From Clostridiales bacterium UBA1390 (GTDB taxonomy: Bacteria > Bacillota > Clostridia > Lachnospirales > Bianqueaceae), in assembly GCA_002305315.1 (NCBI GenBank), contig DBQQ01000006.1, forward strand, positions 1 to 64,000: 64,000 nucleotides of DNA, in the 5' to 3' direction. The notes under the pieces were generated by a model. That model worked only from the letters and a program-made list of their open reading frames with translations, was not told where the DNA came from and did not search any database. Positions 48,955-57,129 of the stretch are shown in pieces. The position numbers were made by a program, and so were the translations under genes. Positions within the stretch are counted from its first letter, which is position 1; each line of letters starts with the position of its first letter.

Positions 48955-49545
48955 GTGATTACAGATCAGCAATTTCATCTGGTGTTTGATTGTCAGAAGA
49001 TTTTCAAAGCACTCATGAATGCGTTGGCGCGACCGGGGCAGATTTTTAATACAAAGGAATCGATCGATAAAATAGAAGGGGAACATACAGCGCTATTAGC
49101 AGCGGCTTTAACCGTCCTGGATAACCGGTGTGGTTTTTATACCAATGGAGATGCCGGGTTTGCAGAAGAAGTACGAGAACAGACACTGGCGAAGGAAACA
49201 GAAGTGAAGGAAGCGGATTACATACTGATTACATCAGACGCGTTGTCCAGAGAAGAATGTACCGCATTGCTGCAGAATGCTAAAGTAGGAACACTTCCAG
49301 AGCCTCATAAGAGCTGTACATTCTTTATTGAGATAGAATCGCTCCAAGAGGGAGAAGAGGGAACATTGCAGGGGCCTGGCATTCAGGAAACGCGTACGGT
49401 TCTTCTTCCGACGCAGGCCTGGATGTGGCTGGAGGTCAGAGATGCGATGCAGTATGAATTTCCCTGCGGTGTGGATATGTTTTTTGTCACCCCGAAGGGA
49501 GAATGGGTCGGAATTCCTAGAACCACGAAAATAGGAGGACGCTAA
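48955..49545 (+). CDS. phnH: C-P lyase core subunit PhnH
   Basis: A 196-residue PhnH with FKALMNALARPGQIF near the start, a PLP-transferase-like fold without cofactor, and the C-terminal FPCGVDMFFVTPKGEWVGIPRTT. It starts with GTG after AGGGGGAAGAG. It lies between phnG and phnI, as in other C-P lyase operons. Confidence 0.9.
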   Translation: MITDQQFHLVFDCQKIFKALMNALARPGQIFNTKESIDKIEGEHTALLAAALTVLDNRCGFYTNGDAGFAEEVREQTLAKETEVKEADYILITSDALSREECTALLQNAKVGTLPEPHKSCTFFIEIESLQEGEEGTLQGPGIQETRTVLLPTQAWMWLEVRDAMQYEFPCGVDMFFVTPKGEWVGIPRTTKIGGR

Positions 49546-49546
49546 G

Positions 49547-50623
49547 ATGGGATACGTTGCAGTGACCGGAGGACAGGAGGCCATTGAGGCTTCGATTGAA
49601 CTCTTGAAAGAGTATCGTGCAAAAGGGTGTCAGGAGCTGGATATTCAGGTAGTACGGGATCGAATGGCGCTTTTGATCGATAGAATCATGTCGGAAGCCG
49701 GATTGTATGCACCGGATTATGCAGCGCTTGCGTTGAAGCAGTGTGAGGGAAGTCCAGAAGAAGCCGTTTTTCTGCTGCGTGCGTATCGTTCTACTCTGCA
49801 GAGAAACTACGTTTCGAAGACAGTATCCGGGGAAGATATGCATATTCGAAGACGAATCAGTTCCGCATTTAAGGATATTCCCGGAGGACAGATGCTGGGG
49901 GCCACCTATGATTATGTACATCGACTGCTGGATTTTTCACTGAAAAATGAAAAGGAAGAGGAACTGGAAGCATGGAGGGACTCTTTTGTTCAGTCTCATG
50001 CCCAGAATGAATATGTGACGTTATCCGATACCGCCCCCCGTGTGTTGGATCTTCTGCGGGCCGAAGGATTGCTGGAGGATGTGGAAGAGGATACATCGGA
50101 ACCCTGTGATGTGACGATGGAAAAGCTGCCGCTTCCGGCACCTCGAAGTGCGATTCTGCAAACCTTGACAAGGGCAGATACCGGATTTGTATCGGGACTT
50201 GCGTACAGTGATATTCGGGGATTTGGCATGTCCCATCCGACGATTGGTGAGCTTCGGTATGGCAAACTGTCGATTGAGGTCGTCTATCCGCTTGATGAAG
50301 AGGAATCCTGGTATGTGGGAGACATCTGCGTGACGGAAGTAGAGGGCCTGATGGGCGAGAGACCGGATAAGAGCGGGATCGGTGTTGGGTATGGCTGCGT
50401 CTTTGGACGGAATGATACGAAGGCCATCGCCATGGCCGTGCTGGATCATGCCTTGACACTGGATATTGACAGCCCGACCAGCGATATGGAGTTTGTCCTC
50501 TTGCATGGAGATTGTCTGGAGATGAATGGGTTCATCTCTCACTTGAAGCTTCCGCATTATGTGACATTCCAGTCGAAGCTGGATTCTCTGCGGCATAGAA
50601 AGAAGGAGGGGAATTGGAAATGA
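49547..50623 (+). CDS. phnI: C-P lyase core subunit PhnI (nucleosidase)
   Basis: A 358-residue PhnI that removes adenine from ATP so that the ribose triphosphate can be coupled to the phosphonate. Motifs: MGYVAVTGGQEAIEAS, HIRRRISSAFKDIPGGQMLGATYDY (cue DIPGGQMLGATYDY) and LLHGDCLEMNGFISHLKLPHYV. AGGAGG precedes the ATG. Its stop overlaps the phnJ start (ATGA). Confidence 0.95.
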   Translation: MGYVAVTGGQEAIEASIELLKEYRAKGCQELDIQVVRDRMALLIDRIMSEAGLYAPDYAALALKQCEGSPEEAVFLLRAYRSTLQRNYVSKTVSGEDMHIRRRISSAFKDIPGGQMLGATYDYVHRLLDFSLKNEKEEELEAWRDSFVQSHAQNEYVTLSDTAPRVLDLLRAEGLLEDVEEDTSEPCDVTMEKLPLPAPRSAILQTLTRADTGFVSGLAYSDIRGFGMSHPTIGELRYGKLSIEVVYPLDEEESWYVGDICVTEVEGLMGERPDKSGIGVGYGCVFGRNDTKAIAMAVLDHALTLDIDSPTSDMEFVLLHGDCLEMNGFISHLKLPHYVTFQSKLDSLRHRKKEGNWK

Positions 50624-51507
50624 ACCAGAGAGTAGGCGAGGTGCAGAGCACAGATTATAATTTCGCGTTTTTAGATGAAGGTTCGAAGCGGGAGATCCGA
50701 CGTTCCGTACTAAAGGCGGTGGCTATACCTGGATATCAGGTACCGTTTGGTTCCCGAGAGCTGCCGATCGGAAGAGGTTGGGGTACCGGCGGGATTCAGC
50801 TGACCATGTCGCTGATCGGGCCGAAGGATGTACTCAAGGTCATAGACCAGGGAAACGACGACAGTGTGAATGCGGTTAGCATCAAGAAGCTCATTTGTGC
50901 CACCACCGGTGTAGAGACGACGACGGATACGGCAGAAGCAGATATCATTCAGTCCCGGCATAGAATACCCGAAGAACCGCTGCGGGAAGATCAGGTACTG
51001 GTACTGCAGGTTCCGAATCCGGAGCCACTCAGAGGAGTATCCCCTCATGAGGAAGTGACGAGACAGCTCCACGGAGATGCGGAGTACACGGGCATCTGGG
51101 TCAATCTCTTTGAGCAGCTTCTCAAAAAGGGAACGCCTTTCCGCGGTGCGGCCCATCCGGTGATGGCGAATCATAGATATATCATGAGTCCCAGCCCGAT
51201 TCCGCGATATGACAATCCCAAGAGGAATCAGGCGAAGTGCCTGTATCTTCTGGGTGCGGGCCGTGAGAAGAAGATCTATGCAGTCCCCCCCTATACGGAT
51301 GTGGAATCCCTGGCTTTCGAAGATTATCCCTTCCGCAGAGAAGATATGTCTGGCAGAAAATGCCGGATTTGCGGTGCGGAAAACGTATACTTCGATGAGA
51401 TCTATGATGCGGAGAAGGGCGAACATTACTATCAGTGCTCGGATACGGGGTACTGTCAGAAACGGCGCAGACAGCAAGAGGAGCAGGGGGAAGAGAAGCA
51501 TGAATAA
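50620..51507 (+). CDS. phnJ: C-P lyase catalytic subunit PhnJ (radical SAM)
   Basis: A 295-residue PhnJ that cleaves the carbon-phosphorus bond of the ribose-1-phosphonate-5-phosphate intermediate, releasing for example methane. Four cysteines, Cys248, Cys251, Cys273 and Cys279, have exactly the CxxC-21-C-5-C spacing known from the Escherichia coli enzyme, where three hold the 4Fe-4S cluster and the last is the catalytic thiyl. Also present are GYQVPFGSRELPIGRGWGTGG and the QVPNPEPLRG stretch. GAAGGAGGGG precedes the ATG. Overlaps phnI and phnK. Confidence 0.97.
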   Translation: MNQRVGEVQSTDYNFAFLDEGSKREIRRSVLKAVAIPGYQVPFGSRELPIGRGWGTGGIQLTMSLIGPKDVLKVIDQGNDDSVNAVSIKKLICATTGVETTTDTAEADIIQSRHRIPEEPLREDQVLVLQVPNPEPLRGVSPHEEVTRQLHGDAEYTGIWVNLFEQLLKKGTPFRGAAHPVMANHRYIMSPSPIPRYDNPKRNQAKCLYLLGAGREKKIYAVPPYTDVESLAFEDYPFRREDMSGRKCRICGAENVYFDEIYDAEKGEHYYQCSDTGYCQKRRRQQEEQGEEKHE

Positions 51508-52336
51508 AAAAATGCCCATTTTAACAGGACGTAATATTACTGTACGATTTGGAGAGGGATGCCCATATTGCATGACGCATACAGAACTGGAAAAAGGACG
51601 ATGCCCCTTCTGTCATACCATCTGGGCAGTGCGGGATGTGAGTTTTAATCTATATCCAGGCGAGATTCTGGGCATTGTCGGCGAGTCTGGATCAGGAAAA
51701 AGTACATTATTGAAAACGCTATATTTTGATGTGCCGGCAACGGCGGGAGATGTCCGCTTAACATTATATCATGAGGGAAAGGACAATATCCTGCATTGCA
51801 GTACCCAGAATCAGCGGTATCTGAGAAATCATCTGATGGGGATGGTATATCAGAATCCGATGCTGGGTCTTCGGATGGATTTGTCTTCCGGCGCGAATAT
51901 TGCAGAGAAACTGATTGCCGCGGGCAATCGCAATGCCGGTCAGATGATGAAGCGGTGTCAGGGGCTTCTGCAGCATGTGGAGATTCCGGTAGAAAGAATG
52001 AAGGATGCGCCCAAGGTGTTCTCCGGCGGTATGCAGCAGCGTGTACAGATCTCCAAGGCCATTGCGAATAATCCGCCGATTCTGTTCCTGGATGAGGTGA
52101 CTACCGGATTGGATTTGAGTGTACAGGCGAAGGTACTGGATCTGATCCGGACGATTCAGCAGGAACTGGGGATTGCCATGATGATCGTAAGCCATGACCT
52201 GGCGGTCATTCGCATGATGTCGGATCGTACCATGGTCATGTTGGGCGGCCGAGTAGTGGAGGAGGGCTTAACAGACCAGATCCTGGAAGATCCGCTGCAT
52301 GAGTATACACAAACACTGGTAAGTTCATTACTGTAA
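51500..52336 (+). CDS. phnK: C-P lyase accessory ATPase PhnK with CxxC-CxxC insert
   Basis: A 278-residue ABC-type ATPase that binds the C-P lyase core through PhnJ. Walker A GESGSGKST, signature FSGGMQQRVQISKAI, Walker B LFLDEVTTGLD and SHDLAVIR are complete. Unlike the Escherichia coli protein, residues 20-40 hold GCPYCMTH and GRCPFCHT (Cys21, 24, 35, 38), a likely zinc ribbon before the Walker A domain. It starts eight bases inside phnJ. Confidence 0.92.
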   Translation: MNKKMPILTGRNITVRFGEGCPYCMTHTELEKGRCPFCHTIWAVRDVSFNLYPGEILGIVGESGSGKSTLLKTLYFDVPATAGDVRLTLYHEGKDNILHCSTQNQRYLRNHLMGMVYQNPMLGLRMDLSSGANIAEKLIAAGNRNAGQMMKRCQGLLQHVEIPVERMKDAPKVFSGGMQQRVQISKAIANNPPILFLDEVTTGLDLSVQAKVLDLIRTIQQELGIAMMIVSHDLAVIRMMSDRTMVMLGGRVVEEGLTDQILEDPLHEYTQTLVSSLL

Positions 52337-52355
52337 GGGATAAGAGGAGTAGACT

Positions 52356-53573
52356 ATGGCAAGAACATGGATTTATAATGGGATCATCGTACAGAAGGAC
52401 CGGGTACTGGAACAGGCATCACTTCTTATTGATGGAAATCATATTGCCGAGATCCGCGAGGATAATGGCGGATGGGATCAGGATCCATTTGCAGAAAAGA
52501 TCGATGCGCAGGGAGCCTATGTGGTTCCGGGCTTCATGGATCTACATTCAGACCATATTGAGAAAGTGGCACAGCCAAGACCACAGAGCCTGATCGATTT
52601 TGATATTGCAATACGAGAACAGGAAAAACAACTGGTTTGTCAGGGCATTACCTCGATGTATCACTCCCTGACCATGAACGGCGGTTCGAAAACCTCAAAG
52701 GATCTGAAGGCACTGCTTCGTACGCCGGAGAACTATAATAAATTGGTACAGCTGATTCGTAAGCATAATAGCGGAGATCATATCATTCGGCATCGTTTTC
52801 ACTGTCGGTATGATGTGACGAACACGCAAGGCTTTGACCAGCTGTTAGAGTATATCAGAAACAACGATATGCAGCTTCTTTCCTTTGTGGATCATACACC
52901 GGGACAGGGACAGTATAAGGATCTGGAATTCTTCAAGAATCATGTCATGGGTTCGGATAAAACCGAAGAAGAGAAAGAAGAGATCTTGAGAAAACGGATG
53001 AATACGGCGCGTATCACGGCGCAGCAGATGGAGATGGCGGCAAATCTGGCAGATCAGCTGGGGATTCCGATTGCTTCTCATGATGACGACAGTCTGGAAA
53101 AACTGGATTATGTGATGAAGCATCTGCATATTCGGATCTGCGAGTTTCCCATCACGATGGAGGTTGCGAAAGAAGCACACCAGAGGGGACTGAAGGTCGT
53201 AGTGGGCGCGAATAATGTGTTGATGGGACGGTCTCATTCCAATAATCTCTCGGCATTGGAGGCAATCCGCGAAGGCTGTGCAGATATTCTGGTTTCGGAC
53301 TATTTTCCCGCGTCACTGCTGCATGCGGTATTTAAGATTTATGATATGGGCTTGACAACGCTTCCGGATGCCATTAATATGGTAACGTACAATCCAGCCT
53401 GTGCGGTAGGTGTTGCAGATCATCTGGGTTCTCTGGAAGTCGGAAAATGGGCGGATCTTCTGCTGATTCAAAGAAGCCAGTCGATGCCGGTTCTGGGTAC
53501 GGCTTTTGTCGATGGAGATAAGGTCATGGATATTCGGTACCGAGAGAAGACGGGTGAGCGGTATGCAGGATGA
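52356..53573 (+). CDS. phnM: Alpha-D-ribose 1-methylphosphonate 5-triphosphate diphosphatase
   Basis: A 405-residue amidohydrolase-superfamily enzyme that removes pyrophosphate from the triphosphate intermediate. Metal ligands: DLHSDHIEK, FHCRYDV region, FVDHTPGQGQY and SHDDD. The C-terminal composite domain carries GSLEVGKWADLLLI. AAGAGGAG precedes the ATG. The stop overlaps the next gene by 11 bases. Confidence 0.95.
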   Translation: MARTWIYNGIIVQKDRVLEQASLLIDGNHIAEIREDNGGWDQDPFAEKIDAQGAYVVPGFMDLHSDHIEKVAQPRPQSLIDFDIAIREQEKQLVCQGITSMYHSLTMNGGSKTSKDLKALLRTPENYNKLVQLIRKHNSGDHIIRHRFHCRYDVTNTQGFDQLLEYIRNNDMQLLSFVDHTPGQGQYKDLEFFKNHVMGSDKTEEEKEEILRKRMNTARITAQQMEMAANLADQLGIPIASHDDDSLEKLDYVMKHLHIRICEFPITMEVAKEAHQRGLKVVVGANNVLMGRSHSNNLSALEAIREGCADILVSDYFPASLLHAVFKIYDMGLTTLPDAINMVTYNPACAVGVADHLGSLEVGKWADLLLIQRSQSMPVLGTAFVDGDKVMDIRYREKTGERYAG

Positions 53574-54294
53574 GCGGATTCAATTCGGCGGACGATGGAT
53601 ATTAGAGTGCGCACAGCATCTGCGGAAAAAACGCAGTGCCGAATCGCTGATACTGAGAGAGAAGAACGGCTGCAGCGATATTGTGACGGATCATGACCTC
53701 TGGGTACAGGAGGATTTGATTCGGAATGTCAGCCGCTGTTTTCCTCAGGATCAGGTGATCGGAGAGGAGGAGACGAAGCCTTCGACTCCTCATGAAGGGG
53801 AATGGCAGTGGCTCGTTGACCCGATTGATGGGACTGGCAATTACGCGTATCTAGGCAGGGAGTACAGCATTTGCCTGGCGCTTCTGCGTTGGGGCAAACC
53901 CTATTATGGTTGGGTATATGATGTGACATCACAGATTCTCTATGATAGCCAGGGGAGGCATGGCGTACGGACATCGGGGCCGGAGCGAACCGAACATTGT
54001 CTTCTATACATGGGATATAAGACAATGAAGGATCTAACCAAGGAAGGCGTGGATCCCTATATGGTATGCGGTCAGTTTGCCGGTGTACGCTATGAAGGAT
54101 GTGCTTCTTTAGAAATTTGCCGGGTTTTGCAAGAGCCTGCCAGAGTCTATATGAGTTCTCATCTGAAGAGTTGGGATTTTGCGGCGGCTGCCTGTATCCT
54201 GCAGTCTGCAGGAGCCGTGATACGGGCAGTTCCAGTAGGACATGGCAGATACTATGTATACGCTTGTAAGAACAAGAAGGTTGCGGAGATCTGA
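53563..54294 (+). CDS. Inositol-monophosphatase-family phosphatase in the C-P lyase operon
   Basis: A 243-residue Mg2+-dependent phosphatase. The metal-binding motifs are GEEET, DPIDGTGNYAY and, near the C-terminus, WDFAAAACILQSAGA. The family hydrolyses sugar and inositol phosphates. The gene overlaps phnM by 11 bases and precedes phnL, so it surely belongs to the operon; it may remove phosphate from a ribose phosphate made in the pathway, in place of PhnN/PhnP chemistry. I chose the ATG at 53563, since earlier in-frame starts run deep into phnM. The following 85 bases are noncoding. Confidence 0.85.
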   Translation: MQDERIQFGGRWILECAQHLRKKRSAESLILREKNGCSDIVTDHDLWVQEDLIRNVSRCFPQDQVIGEEETKPSTPHEGEWQWLVDPIDGTGNYAYLGREYSICLALLRWGKPYYGWVYDVTSQILYDSQGRHGVRTSGPERTEHCLLYMGYKTMKDLTKEGVDPYMVCGQFAGVRYEGCASLEICRVLQEPARVYMSSHLKSWDFAAAACILQSAGAVIRAVPVGHGRYYVYACKNKKVAEI

Positions 54295-54379
54295 GAACGG
54301 ATGATGCCGGTACGTCTGCAGGGAAAGATGCGGGACGTGGATGCCGCTTTCTGTTTTGAAACGGGAAAGGAAGAGACAA

Positions 54380-55123
54380 ATGGTTAAAGTAGAAAATCTG
54401 AGTAAAGAGTTTATCATGCATATACGCAATGACGCACAAATTGAAGGGTTTGAAGGAATATGCCTGGAGGTGGAGGCGGGGACACTGACAGCAGTGACAG
54501 GCCCCAGCGGCTGCGGAAAATCTTCTCTCTTGAAGTGTATTTATCGTACATATACACCTACGGGAGGACATGTATGGTATACGAGAGAAAACGGAGAACA
54601 GACGGATCTTGCTACGGCAGAACCCTGGGAGATCATCGAACTGCGTAAGCAGGAGATCGGGTACGTCTCACAGTTTTTCAGTGTGATCCCGCGTGTATCG
54701 GCGATGGACATCCTGGAGCAGACGCAAACCTCTCGCGGTGTCGAGGAGAAGGCGGCCCGAGAAAAAGCGGAGGAATACTTAAGCTGCGTGGGCATTTCCA
54801 AATCACTCTGGGACATGTATCCGGCCACCTTCAGTGGTGGTGAAAAACAGCGACTGAATATCGCAAATGCACTGATCACGAAGCCGCGCTTCCTGCTGCT
54901 CGATGAACCGACCGCGTCTTTAGATAAGGTGAGTAAGGAATGGGTCATGAAGCTCATCCTGGATCTGAAGGACCAGGGAACCGCAATGCTGGGCGTTTTC
55001 CACGATGAGATTGCGATTCATACGCTGGCAGATCAACGGTTCGAGATGCGGGAACGTCATCTGGTGGACATGGATTATAAGATGGATTATGCTTCCGAGG
55101 TGCTGGCGGAGGCGATCGGTTAA
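54380..55123 (+). CDS. phnL: C-P lyase accessory ATPase PhnL
   Basis: A 247-residue ABC-type ATPase. Walker A GPSGCGKSS, Q-loop YVSQFFSVIPRVSAMD, signature FSGGEKQRLNIANAL, Walker B LLLDEPTASLD and VFHDEIAIHTLADQ. The IPRVSA stretch is typical of PhnL. PhnL binds on top of PhnK in the C-P lyase complex. GAAAGGAAGAG precedes the ATG at 54380. Confidence 0.93.
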   Translation: MVKVENLSKEFIMHIRNDAQIEGFEGICLEVEAGTLTAVTGPSGCGKSSLLKCIYRTYTPTGGHVWYTRENGEQTDLATAEPWEIIELRKQEIGYVSQFFSVIPRVSAMDILEQTQTSRGVEEKAAREKAEEYLSCVGISKSLWDMYPATFSGGEKQRLNIANALITKPRFLLLDEPTASLDKVSKEWVMKLILDLKDQGTAMLGVFHDEIAIHTLADQRFEMRERHLVDMDYKMDYASEVLAEAIG

Positions 55124-55140
55124 GAAAGGTAGGATGGAAA

Positions 55141-55956
55141 ATGGTAGACATGCATGTACATTCCTGGTGGTCCGATGGAGACCGGAGTGTGAAAGAATTG
55201 GTACAAATGGCCGAGGAAAAAGGGATTCAGGGTATTGTGATCTGCGATCATGATACCTTTTCTGGCGCTTCGGAAGTGAAGGAGGCGGCATTGGAGACAG
55301 GATATCCCGTTTCCCTGGGCATCGAGATCTCCTGTATGGATCCTGTAAGCAGAAAACAGGTGCATATTCTGGGGTATGGCTTAGATGAAGCAGGTCAGCG
55401 GAAGATCGATGCGTATTGCCGCCCGATTCGAGAGTCTATGCAGTCTGCCGTGAAGAAAAGCATAGAAGCCTTAGAGAATGCGGGATATCCTGTGACCGTG
55501 TCCGAAGTGGAAGCATTGGCGGGGCCTGGCGGAGGGATATATAAGCAGATGGTGATGGAGATTCTGATCCAAAAAGGATGCTGTAAAGAGCTGTATGGTT
55601 CTTTATATAAAGAATTGTTCAAAACCGGCAGGGACGGACAGCCGCCAATTGCCAGACTCACACCGCAATATGGGGATCCGATCGAAGCTGTCAGGCAGAT
55701 TCGTATGGCGGGAGGCGCTCCTGTACTGGCACATCCTGGGCAGTATGATAATTTTGATCTCGTACCGGCGCTCGTTCAGGCAGGCCTTTTGGGGATCGAG
55801 GCGTATCATCCGAAGAATGATGTGGAGGAACTCAAGAGGGCCGTAGAGCTGGCAGAACAGTACGGGTTGCAGATGACAGGCGGATCGGATTTTCATGGTC
55901 GGTTCGGAGAGGGAGAGGTGCTGGGCCAGGACTGGGTCATGCATAATCCGTTTTGA
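55141..55956 (+). CDS. phnPP: PHP-domain phosphodiesterase, PhnPP-like
   Basis: A 271-residue PHP-fold metal hydrolase. Metal ligands: DMHVHSWWSDG, ICDHDTFSG, the Glu/Cys region GIEISCMD, PVLAHPGQYDN, and TGGSDFHGR. It is the last gene of the C-P lyase operon. In Eggerthella a PHP enzyme (PhnPP) is known to hydrolyse 5-phosphoribosyl-1,2-cyclic phosphate, the PhnJ product, to ribose 5-phosphate and phosphate. The same position and the lack of phnP and phnN make that the best guess here. A terminator follows. Confidence 0.85.
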   Translation: MVDMHVHSWWSDGDRSVKELVQMAEEKGIQGIVICDHDTFSGASEVKEAALETGYPVSLGIEISCMDPVSRKQVHILGYGLDEAGQRKIDAYCRPIRESMQSAVKKSIEALENAGYPVTVSEVEALAGPGGGIYKQMVMEILIQKGCCKELYGSLYKELFKTGRDGQPPIARLTPQYGDPIEAVRQIRMAGGAPVLAHPGQYDNFDLVPALVQAGLLGIEAYHPKNDVEELKRAVELAEQYGLQMTGGSDFHGRFGEGEVLGQDWVMHNPF

Positions 55957-55971
55957 AATGAAAAAGCAGCA

Positions 55972-56015
55972 AAAAAAGAAGGAGATACATTATGTTGGGT
56001 ATCTCCTTCTTTTTT
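55972..56015. terminator. Bidirectional terminator between the phn operon and trpS
   Basis: AAAAAAGAAGGAGATAC (55972-55988) pairs with GTATCTCCTTCTTTTTT (55999-56015). A- and T-runs on either side serve both directions. Confidence 0.92.
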
Positions 56016-56019
56016 GAAT

Positions 56020-57108
56020 TTATTGCTGACTAAATTTTTCGGCTTGGGACTGGATCAATTCCAGATCCTCGAAATAATCGATACGCATGGCATGCCGCAC
56101 CTCTTTCAGCGTCTGCGCCGCGACTTCGCGAGCCGTCTCGCTGCCCTTTTTCAAGATATCATAGACGGCCGGAATGTCCTTTTCGAATTCCTTACGCCGT
56201 GCACGAATGGGAGCAAGTTCCGCCTGCATCACCTGATTCAGAAAACGCTTGACTTTCACATCGCCTAAACCACCGCGACGATAATGGTCTTTCATCTCGT
56301 CCAGATTCTGGTAGTCGGAGGAAAATTCTGCGAAATATTCGTCTTTGCAGAAGGCATCCAGATACGTAAAGACCGGATTTCCTTCTACCTGACCCGGGTC
56401 AGATACCTTCAGATGGTTCGGATCCGTGTACATGGACATGATCTTCTGACGGACTTCCTCTTCTGGATCGGAAAGATAGATACAGTTTCCCAGAGATTTA
56501 CTCATCTTCGCCTTGCCATCGATACCCGGCAGGCGCAGGCAGGCCTTATTATCCGGCAGCAGCACATCGGGCTCGACCAGGGTATCACCATAGACAGAAT
56601 TAAACTTACGGACAATCTCCCGAGTCTGTTCCAGCATAGGCAGCTGATCCTCGCCCACAGGAACCGTTGTCGCCTTAAATGCGGTGATATCCGCCGCCTG
56701 ACTGATCGGATATGTGAAGAATCCGACGGGAATGCTGGCTTCAAAGTTGCGCATCTGGATTTCAGATTTCACCGTAGGATTTCGCTGTAAACGAGAGACC
56801 GTGACCAGATTCATATAATAGAAAGAGAGTTCACACAGTTCCGGAATCTGCGATTGGATGAACAGCGTAGACTTCGCCGGATCCAGACCGCAAGCCAGGT
56901 AGTCTAATGCGACTTCTATGATATTTTGCCGCACTTTTTCCGGATGTTCCGCATTATCCGTCAGTGCCTGTGCATCTGCGATCATGATAAAGATACGATC
57001 ATATGCACCCGAATTCTGTAGTTCTACGCGGCGCTTCAAAGAACCGACATAGTGTCCGACATGCAGGCGCCCGGTGGGCCGGTCGCCTGTTAAGATGATT
57101 TTTTTCAT
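56020..57108 (-). CDS. trpS: Tryptophanyl-tRNA synthetase
   Basis: A 362-residue class I aminoacyl-tRNA synthetase charging tRNA-Trp. The HIGH-like motif is [10 protein letters not shown], and KMSKSLGN is intact; LTGDRPTGR at the start and [11 protein letters not shown] are typical. It is slightly longer than the 330-residue form. GGGAGG precedes the ATG. Third gene of the DUF5721-htpG-trpS operon, with a 21-base gap after htpG. Confidence 0.95.
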   Translation of the reverse strand: MKKIILTGDRPTGRLHVGHYVGSLKRRVELQNSGAYDRIFIMIADAQALTDNAEHPEKVRQNIIEVALDYLACGLDPAKSTLFIQSQIPELCELSFYYMNLVTVSRLQRNPTVKSEIQMRNFEASIPVGFFTYPISQAADITAFKATTVPVGEDQLPMLEQTREIVRKFNSVYGDTLVEPDVLLPDNKACLRLPGIDGKAKMSKSLGNCIYLSDPEEEVRQKIMSMYTDPNHLKVSDPGQVEGNPVFTYLDAFCKDEYFAEFSSDYQNLDEMKDHYRRGGLGDVKVKRFLNQVMQAELAPIRARRKEFEKDIPAVYDILKKGSETAREVAAQTLKEVRHAMRIDYFEDLELIQSQAEKFSQQ

Positions 57109-57129
57109 TGGGGCCTCCCGTTTGTATTT

